Of a DNA stretch of 64,000 nt, positions 55,090 to 64,000 are shown in pieces (position 1 is the first letter of the stretch; every line of letters begins with the position of its first letter). Source of the DNA: Dasypus novemcinctus. Lineage: Eukaryota; Chordata; Mammalia; Cingulata; Dasypodidae. A model generated the notes under the pieces. It had not been told where the DNA came from, made no database searches, and saw only the letters and a list, made by a program, of their open reading frames with translations. The stretch covers positions 22,350,798-22,414,797 of the forward strand of contig NC_080701.1 of assembly GCF_030445035.2 (NCBI RefSeq), read 5' to 3'. Position numbers and translations under genes: made by a program.

Positions 55090-55306
55090 GGGGGAACAGA
55101 TATGGCTCAAGTGGTTGAGTGCCTGCTTTCCACATGGGAGGTCCCAGGTTTGGTCCCTGGTGCCTCCTAAAAAGCAAAAACAAAACAACAAGCAAACAAA
55201 TGAAAAAATGAACTCAGGAGAGCCAATGTACCTCAGTGGTTGGATGCTAGCTGCCCACAAAAGAGGCCCTGGGTTCAATCCTTGACCCTGGTACCTTAAA
55301 AAAAAA
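55090..55306 (+). mobile_element. Dimeric tRNA-type SINE, + strand
   Basis: Two related heads follow one another. The left monomer (55090-55205) has 'atggctcaagtggttgagtg' and a B box 'caggtttggtccctgg', ending in an A-rich linker. The right monomer (55213-55297) has 'gtacctcagtggttggatgc' and 'ctgggttcaatcc', ending in a poly(A). The whole unit is flanked by AAAGTATAT (55081-55089 and 55307-55315), so it integrated as one dimer. Confidence 0.85.
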
Positions 55307-55570
55307 AAAGTATATAGCAAATGTCCTGATGAGTATGGGCATAAAACTCTAAGCCAAATATCACCAGATCAAATCTAGCAAAATATTAAAATAATAATAT
55401 ACAATCACATAGTTGAGTTTATACCAGGAAAGCAAGGTTGGTTCAACATTTGGAAATCAATGTTATTTTTCCCACCTTTAGAGACTAAAGGTAAAAAATT
55501 ATCTGATCATGTAAATTAATGTACAAAATTCATCTGAGGAAATTTAATGCCCATTTGAAAAAAAAGACCC

Positions 55571-56417
55571 ACTTTAAGCAAACAAGTTTTGGTTTTGTTA
55601 ATTCTCTCTATTGTTTTTGTTGTTGTTGTTCTCAATTTCATTGATATCTGTTCTGATCTCTGTTATTTCATTCCTTCTGTTTGCTTTGGGAATAGTTTGC
55701 TATTCTTTTTCTAGTTCCTCTAATGTGTAGCTAGGTCATTGATTTTACTTCTTTCTTCTTTTTTAATGTAAGCATCAAGGACTATAACATTCCCTCTCAG
55801 TACTCCTGTCCCTCCATGCCATAGGTTCTGATATGTTGTGTTCTCATTTTACTATGTAATCTTCATTTCTAGACTCTTCCAAGCTTCTCTCTCCTGTGTT
55901 TTCTTTTCAGATTGTAGCACTTATTTATTTCCTGCAAAGCCAGTCTCTTGCTTACAGACTCTCTCAGTTTTTGTTTATCTGTTATTATTCTAAACTCTTC
56001 CTCATTTTTGAAAGACAATCTTGCAGATATAACATTTTTTGTGGTAGTTTTTCTCTTTCAGTATCTTAAATATACTACAACACAACCTTTTTGACTCCAG
56101 ATTCTCTGATGAGAAATCAACACAATCTATTGGGCATCCCTTGTATATGACGAATCCCTTTTCTCTTACAGCTCTCAGCAATCTTTTTTTGTCTTTGGCA
56201 TTTTATATTCTGATTAATAAGTGTCTCAGAGTGGTCTATTCAGATTTATTCAGACGAGAGTATGTTGTGTTTCTTGAATATGGACATCTATGTCCTTTAA
56301 TAGGTTGGGAAATTTTCTACCATCATTTCTTCAAATATTCCTTTTGCCCCTTTTCCTTTCTCATCTCCTTCTAGGACTCCTGAGACATGTATGTTTGCAT
56401 GTCTCTTGACATCATTT
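55571..56417 (-). mobile_element. Older L1 hosting the chimera: ORF2 start and ORF1 C-terminal part
   Basis: The EN-to-RT border in antisense ('aacaagttttggttttgtta') lies at 55571-55855, followed after a deletion by ORF1 in antisense ('gcttacagactctctcagtt', 'tcaatctattgggca', 'ccttttgccccttttccttt', 'tttgcatgtctcttgacatc'). It stops at 56417 and continues at 58857 with 'aattccctgagaacatg'. The second L1 (57757-57780) shows these two ends are adjacent in ORF1. Confidence 0.7.
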
Positions 56418-57145
56418 TTTTTTATGAGTCAACATTTTAATGGCACTGACCAAGTTATTTACTATTGAAAAACTTGTTTATCAAGTTGTGTCTTTAAAAA
56501 TATATCAATCCATATATTTGGATTAAATTAAATTTATATATCAATAACGTTTTTTTCTCAGAATTTTGATCTTAAGTATAAACCATAACTTATCTAAGTA
56601 TAGTCCAAAGAGTATACAATAATACTACCATTTAGATTTATATGCTTCATCTGAAAAACTTATCTTAAAACAGGAGTTTTGCCTTGTTTCTCCAGAACAA
56701 ATATCCCTATGTCTAAAACTTTAAATGATAACCAAAAAAGACAGATTCAAACAATTCATGTTATGCATTTTCCTTCATCAGGCTTCCATAAAAACAGAGC
56801 CCTCTGGTGTTGGAGTACCATCTTCCTTCTCAGTAACAGTCTCTACCGTTCCAGAAGCAGACACAATGGCCATTGTTTATTTGTTGGAGATTTCTTCTAT
56901 TTCTCAGCAATAGCTGCACAAACAGTAACAATCTCATCACTTTCAAAGTCAGAGTCAGGAATTGACTTTGGTGAGAAATCTGCTACTTATGCCGATGGTT
57001 CACTCTTTTTAATCATCTGTGTCACCTTCTGCTGCTCCTGGAGTGTTCTTGCCCAAGAAAGGTCTACTTTCCGTATTTCAGGGTTCATTGCATAGAGGTG
57101 AAGGGCTTCTTGAAAACTTTGGATTGCTTCATCCATTTTGTCTTT
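56418..57145 (-). pseudogene. TTC33: TTC33 processed pseudogene fragment (C-terminal part + 3'UTR)
   Basis: The minus-strand frame 57175-56987 contains AIQSFQEALHLYAMNPEIRK and VDLSWARTLQEQQKVTQMIK, then KSEPSA. Downstream in shifted frames come VADFSPKSIPDSDFESDE, IVTVCAAIAEK and MAIVSASGTVETVTEKEDG, ending near the stop at 56780-56778. This is the end of TTC33 (a small TPR-repeat protein of about 260 residues, function poorly known). Introns are absent. There are stop codons after EPSA and after CAAIAEK, a frameshift near 56880, and only about the last 110 codons. About 360 bp of 3'UTR follows with ATTAAA about 12 nt before the A-tail. Confidence 0.85.
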
Positions 57146-57451
57146 CAGCTCTCTGTTGTCATATATTTCTTTCATCTGTCTTCTTATCCTTTAATTTACC
57201 CCTTCTAATAATCTTCATTTCTAAACTCTTCTCCAAATCTCTCACCCTTGTTTTTTACTTTCAGGCTGGAGGTCCTGCTTTAGTATCTCTTGAAAATCTG
57301 GTCTTTTGGTAGCATATTCTATCAGTCTTGTTTGTCTGTAAAGACTTTGAACTCACCCTCATTTTGAAAGCAGCTTTGCTGGATATAGAATCCCTGGCTG
57401 ACAGTTTTTCTCTTTCAGTACCTTCAATACATCATACCACTTTCTTCTCTC

Positions 57452-57874
57452 CTACTTGGTTTCTGATGAGAGGTCAGCTCTTAACCTTATTGAGTTTTCT
57501 TTGTATCTGATGCTTTGCTTATCTCTTGCTGCATTCAGAATCTTCACATTATCTCTGAACAGTAGTTGTCTCTGGGTAGGTCTATTTGGATTTATTCTGT
57601 TTTGGGTGCATTGTCCTTCTTGGGTGTTGATATTTATGTCCTTCATAAGGGCTGGGAAGTTTTCAGTCATTATTTCCTCAGATATTCTTTCTGCCCCTTT
57701 TCCATTCTCTTCTCCTTCTGGGAGATGAATAATGTGAATGTTTGTGTATTTTTCATTGTCATTCAATTCCCTGAGACTCCATTTTATTTTTTCCATTCTT
57801 TTCTCTTTCTGTTCTCCTATCTTTTCCAGTTCAGATAGTCTGTCTTCAGAATCACTAATTCTGTCTTCAAGCAA
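57452..57874 (-). pseudogene. L1 ORF1 fragment within the chimera
   Basis: An open stretch of 140 codons: coiled coil (MLEDRISDSEDRLSELEK), RRM motif (NIHIIHLPEGEENGKG, EEIMTENFPAL), a linker (INPNRPTQRQLLF) and the C-terminal domain (IRYKENSIRLRADLSSETK). Further C-terminal sequence continues in another frame to about 57250 ('gttttcaagag', 'ctccagcctgaaag' in sense). The N-terminal region upstream is in broken frames. This is the best-preserved part of the L1 moiety. Confidence 0.8.
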
Positions 57875-58856
57875 TGCAAACCTGCTGTGTGCCCCTAATG
57901 TATTTTAAATCCCATCCATCATGCCTTTCATTCAAATAAGGTCTGTTACTTTTCTTTGAAGGCTTTCAAATTGTTCTTTATGTCTCCCATTGTTGTCTTA
58001 ATATCCTTTACTTCTTTAGTCATATTTTCTTTAAATTCTTTGAAATAATTTAGGAGAGTTGTGTCATTATCAATGATTAAATTCTGTATCTTTTCAGGTT
58101 ACTTGGTTTGTTCTTCTGGCTGGGCCATTTCTTGCTGTTTTCTAATATGGCTTGTAATTTTTTGCTGATGTCTAGGCATCTGAATATGTTGGTGAATTTA
58201 CTCTGATGGCTAATTTCTCTCTCTTGGCTATTGTTGCCCCCCCTAGCTCTTCTTTGATATTTGGTTCAAGTTATTCTCATTCTCTAAAATTGCTTCACTT
58301 AAGTTTTCAAAATTGGGCCAGAGAATCACTACTAGGGTGCAGATTTTCTCCCAGGGTTTGGATACATCAACAGTTTTTGTCCATGCAGTTTCCAGACAGA
58401 CCAGTAGATGGTGGTAGTCAGTGCAACCTTCCATGGAGGTGTTTCAGTCTCGGCTTTTTTGTGTTTCTGTGTTGAATCTCAGAGATTCAAAGTGGGCTCT
58501 GCTGGCCAAATTCACTGAAGAAAAGCACCCCAACCATGTCTCCCTTTTCTCTTGAAACAGCTGACTGTTTCCCTCTCAGTCAGCTCCAGTGAGCCAGGGG
58601 TTTTACCCCAGTTTAATATCTTGGAGGTGGGGGAGGGGAGCATTTCCTGGCCACTATGGGGGCTTGGTAACTCACGTTTGTCTTTTTTGACTTCTTTATC
58701 TCTCTATCCATCAGCCTCCTCGGAGTTGTGTCTGCTGACCTCCAAAACAGGTCCCTTGGACAGGTTTTGGCTCTTTCTCCATTGTTTTCATAAGAGCATT
58801 CAGCTCTGCTTCTTAGTACATCACTGTCATTCCACAGCCCTGTCTTGCCATCATTT

Positions 58857-59425
58857 AATTCCCTGAGAACATGTTCATTTTTTTCCATTCTTTTCTTTAT
58901 CTGTTCTTTTGTATATTCACTTCAGAGGCCATGTGTTCAAGCTCACTGATACTGTCCGTACCATCACTGTGGTTTTCAATCAGTCCAGCTTCCCCTCATG
59001 CCAGGGGCAGAGATAAAATGGCAGCTACCAACCTCCCTCTGACACGCACAGGTTCAAACTTTGGCCGCTCTTAGGATTATACTTTAGTCAGCCAAATTTA
59101 CAATTATACTTTAGTAGCTGAAGTTGATCCCTGACCATCCCTTCTTCCCCTGTTTCTGGGAAATGGGGCTTCCAACTCCAGCACAGCATAGCTCCTGAAG
59201 TGACTTGTGCTGCCAGTGGAGAATGGACACCAGCCTTCATGGTGTGGAGTGCTCTACTCACGAATCTTGACGGCAGACGGGCAGTCTTCTCCTTCCATTC
59301 TTTCAAGGATCTTGCAGGATGCTCTTCTGGTCACCTGGACACCACATCAGGTGCTTGAGATAGCTCTGGGTGATTACTAACTGACTCTCAGAGCTCCTTA
59401 CTCTCTTGCCATCTTTCCTGTAATT
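58857..59425 (-). mobile_element. Older host L1 resumed: ORF1 remainder and 5'UTR end
   Basis: After the right duplication the host ORF1 resumes ('aattccctgagaacatgttc'). It then passes at about 58950 into 5'UTR ('taccatcactgtggttttca', 'cttccccatttctggg'-type antisense) and ends near 59422 at 'cttgccatctttcc', i.e. GGAAAGATGGCAAG on the minus strand. The 5'UTR closely follows 4950-5425, so both belong to one L1 subfamily. Confidence 0.65.
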
Positions 59426-60290
59426 TGCTTTTTGAAACAGTTTTATTAAGGCTACTTCAAAATACTTGTCAGATATTTCCAATATCTAAATCATTTCAGT
59501 ACTGGTGTCGGTTGCGTTTTCTCGTTCTAATTGTGATATTCTTGGTTCTTGTTAGGACGAGTGATTTTCAATTGTACCTGTGACATTTTCAATATGACAT
59601 TAGGAAATTCTTGATTTTATTTAAACCTCCTATTTTAGAAAGTAGTTGCCAAGCTTATGTTTAGAGTTAGCATGGGCTACATTTCCAATGACAATTTAGC
59701 TTTTATAGGCTCTGCATCGTTATTTCTGGGCTTTCTTCATCTGGCTCCGCTGGAGCTCCTACTCTGTCTCTGCTGGTGTGGTGTGCAAGGAGAGATCGCC
59801 TTCCCAGATCACTTGGTGTTGCTAACTGTGGTGGGGGGATGTAACACCTATGAGATGGAGAGCATTTCTCCTCCTTATTCTCCAGCCACTGGCTGTTGGT
59901 TCACTTCCCACTCTATCTTTTCTGGTGCCCCTGGGTGAGGGAAGCACCTATCTTGGCCACACTTTGCTGCTGGGTTGGATATCTCATCAGAATCCTCTTC
60001 TCTCAATGGATACATGTCTAAGTTGCCAAGTATGGAACAACCTCTGAGACTGGGTGCAGGGTCAAGGCCTGGTTCACTTCTTCCTCTGGGTGAAGGGCTG
60101 GTAGCTATAGGGTCTGCTGGTGTCAGTACAGGTGGAGCAGGCTATGGATCTCCTCACTCAGGATTAGCTAGTTCTGTTGGTGTGGATTGATCAGGCATGC
60201 TCTTGTCACCAGATATTGGGCATAGGATGGGTCAGCCTGCCTGGGGCCTAATGACTCTGCTACTGGGGGCAGATCTTGGTTGCTGCTATC
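59426..60290 (-). mobile_element. Old L1 5'UTR-like region, minus strand
   Basis: The blocks 'cttgtcagatatttccaata', 'gtgatattcttggttcttgt', 'aggacgagtgattttcaatt' and the downstream GC-richer 'ctagttctgttggtgtgg' follow the 5'UTR of mammalian-wide L1M elements in antisense. Small frames here (59657-60190) have no protein similarity that I recognise. Confidence 0.5.
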
Positions 60291-60978
60291 AGCGGATGAG
60301 GGACATGCCTAGTTTTAAGATAAGGTGAATGGTCATATATGGTGATGTTCATCTTGTGAATAGCATAGAGACAAATCCATAGGCAAGAATGTGATGACAA
60401 TCAAATTTTTGTTATGTAAGACTAACAAAAAAAAGAAAAGACTGCTTCTAGGATCAATCAGCTTTAAAGGGAAGGGGAAAATCCTAGAAAATCAAGAAGA
60501 GAAACTAGGAAAGATTAGTGCTATGAAAATCAATGAGGGAGAGGTTTAAACTAAAAATGATCACTATGGCTAAATATTAAATAGAAATCAAGATGAAGAA
60601 ATATCTGTTAAGGTATTTGAGGGTAACTTAGGAAAAACAAGGGAATATTCATAGTTGAAGTCAAATGAATGCTATTAATTACATTGATTCAGCAGTTACA
60701 CACTTCACATTCAGGAAATGTGACTGAGAAAGAGAAGATGAAGATAGGAAGTAATTTGTTAGAAATTCAAAATACAGCAAGAATTATTGGGAGGCTGGAA
60801 GGCATGAGGGTTAAGAGTAAGAGATTCAAGATAGATGACAAGGAAATGAAATTACGGTTGATTGATATTAATGTAATGGCTTAACTGGAATGTTTGATGA
60901 TACCTGAGAAGTAAAGATAAATACATATACTTTATTTTTAAACCGTTTACAAATGTATCATCACATACTTTTTTCCAG
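60291..60978. other. Intron 4 end, no recognised feature
   Basis: A-rich intron leading to the pyrimidine tract before exon 5. A 71-codon + strand frame at 60669-60884 has no family resemblance and no splice logic, so I do not call it. Confidence 0.5.
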
Positions 60979-61055
60979 GGGCATTGCTTTTATCAAGGAT
61001 ATGTGGAAGAGATTCCAAAATCAGTTGTAACAGTTAGCACCTGTTCTGGACTCAG
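60979..61055 (+). CDS. ADAM3: ADAM3-like exon 5: prodomain with CHYQG-type block
   Basis: The acceptor is CTTTTTTCCAG at 60978 with a strong pyrimidine tract; the donor is CAG|GTAATG at 61056, phase 2. It codes GHCFYQGYVEEIPKSVV, then TVSTCSGL and two bases of Arg. (H)C-YQG and VS-STCSGLRG are among the most conserved ADAM prodomain motifs, and the two cysteines form the typical spacing. The HCFYQG variant with EIP favours ADAM3 over ADAM2, ADAM18 and ADAM32, which I recall with CHYQG-like forms. Confidence 0.85.
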
Positions 61056-61489
61056 GTAATGGCTTATTCCAAAGATGTACACGATTGAAGATCTTGTGTG
61101 ACCCTTAATTTTCAAGCACTTCTTGAAGGGTAGAGCCAAGGCAAAGAAAATGTAGACTCTGAATGTGTTTTCTTTCTCAGATACTTTAGTCCTTCACCCC
61201 TTTTCCTCTTATCGAAGTCTTCTATTCTCTTTGTCTCTATCCCAGGTTTGCAGTCAGCAAATTTACCCAGAAAAAACTTTAGGATTAAGAGTTTTCAAAT
61301 TTTTTGCCACACTAAAACCACAACTACCTCATGCTCTTGCAGACACAAGGAGACATAAAATGTGGGTTTCAACTTCAAAGACCACTTGCATATTTATAGA
61401 AAATATTTTTAATTAATATTAATTTTCATTTCTCAGTAAGAAGTCTATACTAATTGCCTTTGTGTTTCTTTTTGTATTTGAATATTCAG

Positions 61490-61667
61490 GGGGTTACTGC
61501 AGTTGGAGAATGTCACTTATGGCATGGAGCCTTTGGAATCTGCTGTTCAATATGAGCATATACTTTATCAAATTAAGAATAATAAAATCGCTTTCTCCCC
61601 CTTACAAGAAAATTACCCAGTGACTCAATTTGATAACCAGTCCTACAGGATTCTTGTGAAATCAGAA
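61490..61667 (+). CDS. ADAM3: ADAM3-like exon 6: prodomain, last exon in window
   Basis: The acceptor is GAATATTCAG at 61489; the donor is GAA|GTGAGT at 61668. The 178 bases finish Arg and code [19 protein letters not shown], then [38 protein letters not shown] and SE. ENVTYG is a sequon (N-V-T) conserved in ADAM prodomains. The open frame runs a further 14 codons into the intron to a stop at 61710, so the donor choice rests on GTGAGT and on where family similarity stops. The next exon would carry the end of the prodomain and the start of the protease-like domain; I could not find it before 64000. Confidence 0.85.
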
Positions 61668-64000
61668 GTGAGTAACCAATTTTTTGACATCTTTATTTTG
61701 CATTATTTTTGATAAACTTAATGATAGTGGACGTTCAAAAATTTGGAAAATTTTGAAAAACAAATTCAAATAACATTGATTATATTGAAAATTATTCTTA
61801 TAGGGTATTTGTATTTAAAATATTTTTATGTTTATTCCTAAAATATTTTAAAAATGAAACAACTATAAACATAATTTAAAAGTCATCAAAATTCTTGCAA
61901 CATGTTCTTCAAATTGTACGTGTAAACATAAAATAAATACATTTTATTATGTCGTATTCTGAAAAAATACATATATTTTCCTTTAATCAGTACATGAACT
62001 GCAAGAATGTATTAACTTTTTTGAACAGTCACACATTTTTATAACTAACTGCATCCAAGGGTAGGCATATTTTCAAAGGTTTTTGATGTATACTAACGTA
62101 TATAGATATGCCAATTTCCCTCTTTAGACTGTTTTACTGATTGTCAGTTGGATAAATAAACATATATATATCCACAAATTCTCATCCAAACTGGATGTCA
62201 CATTAATGAAAAGCAAACAAATAATAATAAAACTCTGATCTTTGATTTGTTATACAATAAATTCCATCTCACTGCTGCCATACCTTGCTTTTATTCATCT
62301 TGCCAAAGGTGTTAGAATGAGTCCAGGATAAAACAAATCTGACCTTTCAGAAACTTACAAATGTGATCATGAATGTAATACATGACACCAAACTTTACGC
62401 CAGGTCTGGAAACTATCTACCTGATGCAATATGATATTGGATTTGGTTCTAGATGATGCTTGCTATTGAAATAAATACTATTATATAGTAAATTGAAAAA
62501 AATATTAAAAGATTCTGTGAATACTCTCCTGTGGTGGGGATATATGGTTTGAAGAGATGGGCATGTCTTGGGAAATACTGATTACACCCACTTGAAGCCA
62601 TGTCCCTCTGATCGATAAGCAAGAATAGAAGGATTAGATGAGATACAGACAACTCATATTCCCTGTTGCCTTGGTTTGGATCTCAGCACTCTTAGTCCAT
62701 AGCCACAAGAACTTGGGCAAGTTTCATAACCTTTTTGTGTTTAAATTTATTCATCTGTAAAAAAGCAATACTAAAAATAATACCAAACACATTTACTTAT
62801 GAGGACCAAAAAATTAATAAATTAAAATGACTTAGAATAGGATGTAGAAAAATTAAGACATTCAACAAATACCACTCCTCCTCCTCCTCTTAATATTTGC
62901 TTACCATATTCCTAGTGTGTATGGCATGGTAATCAGAAATAACCATGGAAAGTTTTTTTTTTAATTTTTTATTTTTTATGCAATGATCAAATAAAATAGA
63001 ATAAGAATTTCAGAACCTAAGAAGAAACCTGGAAAGTCACTGTGGGAATGTAGATAACTGGGTTTTGGTATGTATTTGTGAATTTTATCCTTCATAGGTA
63101 ACTCAATAATTGCTTATCATTGTGAATTTGATAGGCTTTTATCTATAGATTTAATTAAGCATGTTTTTTTACATTTATGAAAACAAGCACAAAGTAAGTG
63201 CATTATAAGCAGAATTGAAAAATAGAACAGAAACCAACCAATATACAGTGGAAAGCTTATTGATTAAAAGCACATTGGACTCACACATTTATCCCTTCCC
63301 CTTACTTAAACCCAGCTAAACTAAAAATAAGGGATTTTTAAAATGGCATAAGCGTCCATAAACAAGGAGAACAGGAAAGCAGTAGCAACAGTTAGATAGC
63401 AAATGGATAACAGATTTAGATGCCTCTAAAATCAGAGTCCTAAACTGGAAATTGGGATTGGCTATAGGAAACTGGATGTGTATTGCAGCGCCATTCAAGT
63501 TCTGGAATTGTCTGTCCAAATACCTTAGCAAGTGGGTATGAAAGTGAACCTAAGGAGGAACTAGGTGAAAATAATTGTTTCAGTATTCAGAAAACCAAAC
63601 GCCTCTCCTCCTCTCCACATCAACTGCTTCTGCCCTCACCTTACAGACTATCTAAGGTTATTTTCCTTGGGGAGACTGTGAAATGGGGACACAAGTCACA
63701 GGTATATTCTATGTCACAACTTAGAGGGCATGCCATACTGAATTTAGTGTGATTAAGTTAATGCTGCATATTCAATATTGGGCACCAGCTTTACATTCAC
63801 TAAGAAGAGCACTGGAGAAGGCTCTAGGTTATCCAACCAGAGAAATAGAAAACACCTAACAATATTGGCAGTAGGTTGTCCCACAAACAACCTAGCCAAA
63901 CCACACTTAGTGAAGGCCACAACTCATCAGCTCCCAACAGGGTCACAGATATTGGAATTAGCTACTTAATGCTCAATTCCTAGTAGGTAGGGACAGCAGA
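61668..64000. other. Intron 6 of the ADAM gene, no recognised feature
   Basis: AT-rich intron to the window edge. I looked for the next ADAM exon (a short exon with a Y-E-I-V-D or similar pattern between AG and GT) and did not find one. Short simple stretches occur near 62881-62891 (CTC repeats) and 62956-62978 (T-rich). Nothing else can be supported. Confidence 0.5.

Larger units (their letters stand above)
53480..55570 (+). mobile_element. Old L1 (ORF1 end to RT region), + strand, split by SINEs
   Basis: About 53530-53640 resembles ORF1 coiled-coil sequence ('cattgaatttgaggaatttg'). About 53660-54100 is the EN domain ('gatttgaacaaccttatcaa', 'acacaacatgtgtgggatca', 'gaagaaatctctagtgaaat', 'gttttgaactgaatggtgat'). 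About 54730-55570 runs into RT ('ccaacatcatcctgatgcca', 'agcaaggttggttcaacatt'). It is highly diverged. Three SINE-type insertions interrupt it at 53865, 54300 and 55090. Confidence 0.65.
56418..58842 (-). mobile_element. Chimeric retrosequence: L1 5'UTR-ORF1 joined to TTC33 3' end
   Basis: One insertion is flanked by TCTTGACATCATTT (56404-56417) and TCTTGCCATCATTT (58843-58856) inside an older L1. On the minus strand it runs L1 5'UTR (58842-57880), ORF1 (57874 to about 57250), a short L1-like stretch, then TTC33 codons (from about 57140) and 3'UTR, ending in a short poly(A) (T-run 56415-56423) after an ATTAAA signal. Because the duplication encloses both parts and the poly(A) belongs to the TTC33 part, the unit probably arose in one event by template switching. 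A two-step history (separate L1 and pseudogene) is possible but would need the same target site. Confidence 0.7.
23671..61667 (+). other. ADAM3: ADAM3-like gene, 5' part (exons 1-6 of a longer gene)
   Basis: Six exons joined by GT-AG introns (407 bp, 11.6 kb, 15.5 kb, 9.5 kb, 434 bp) give 176 codons of continuous frame: a signal peptide and most of an ADAM prodomain. Phases agree at every junction. Family hallmarks are TPLLQI near the start, [43 protein letters not shown] and [20 protein letters not shown]. The combination HCFYQG, ILY-IKNNKI and QSYRILVK is closest to what I remember of ADAM3 (cyritestin), a sperm-surface protein needed for zona binding and migration in mouse. ADAM5, ADAM2, ADAM18 or ADAM32 paralogues are alternatives. 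The metalloprotease-like, disintegrin and later domains lie beyond 64000. Confidence 0.75.

Noticed and set aside
55100..55155. Possible tRNA gene
   Set aside because: The A- and B-box-like blocks are within a SINE with A-rich tail and target duplication. No proper anticodon stem or terminator could be seen.
56679..57095. A 138-codon + strand frame
   Set aside because: It is antisense to the TTC33 pseudogene fragment; the minus strand gives the recognisable protein.
61503..61712. The 69-codon frame ending at 61712 as the end of a protein
   Set aside because: Family similarity stops at 61667, where a GTGAGT donor lies. The last 14 codons are intron read-through.

Overview
This window is mammalian nuclear DNA, most likely from a xenarthran and probably an armadillo (Dasypus-like). 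The evidence is several copies of a tRNA-related SINE that I recognise as the armadillo DAS-SINE type, an L1-dominated repeat landscape, MaLR/ERVL-like LTRs, and a split gene with GT-AG introns. There is no bacterial or viral gene content. Almost every open reading frame of 60 codons or more falls in a retrotransposon or in a GC-rich shadow.

Gene content. One real gene is visible: the 5' part of an ADAM-family membrane protein on the + strand. Six coding exons join in frame at 23671-23728, 24136-24218, 35808-35863, 51397-51475, 60979-61055 and 61490-61667. They encode a signal peptide and most of the prodomain, and the gene continues beyond the window. The residues fit ADAM3 (cyritestin/tMDC I) best among the testis-expressed ADAMs. 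Exon 1 lies in a CpG island (about 23425-24000). No stop or frameshift interrupts the six exons. This is notable because the human ADAM3 loci are pseudogenes.

Layout. 1-4460: old L1 pieces and a + strand L1 3' end carrying a DNA-transposon-like insertion. 4464-6330: L1 5'UTR sequence built of roughly 110-120 bp tandem units. 6547-8858: LTR-like elements. 9623-19317: one long, nearly complete, defective minus-strand L1 with an unusually long (about 3.1 kb) 3' region. It sits in an older L1/HAL1-like ORF1, and a SINE landed later in its own target-site duplication. 20230-22200: a + strand L1 ORF1 relic split by an LTR-like element. 22200-23400: unique upstream DNA. 23425-61667: the ADAM gene. 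Its introns hold a second minus-strand L1 (24716-32270), a nest of older minus-strand L1s (37197-46320) with a 5'-inverted (twin-primed) L1 3' end at 41273-42924, several SINEs, an ERV LTR remnant, and a chimeric retrosequence at 56418-58842. The last 2.3 kb is intron with no recognised feature.

Most striking object. Positions 56418-58842 look like a single retrotransposition product. It consists of an L1 5'UTR plus ORF1 fused to the 3' end of a TTC33 mRNA copy with a short poly(A) tract, and an imperfect 14-bp target-site duplication flanks the whole unit inside an older L1. The simplest explanation is target-primed reverse transcription that began on TTC33 mRNA and switched template to L1 RNA.

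Limits. Repeat families were named from memory of consensus sequences. Boundaries not marked by a target-site duplication are approximate, to about +/-30-100 bp. No alignment or database search was run.
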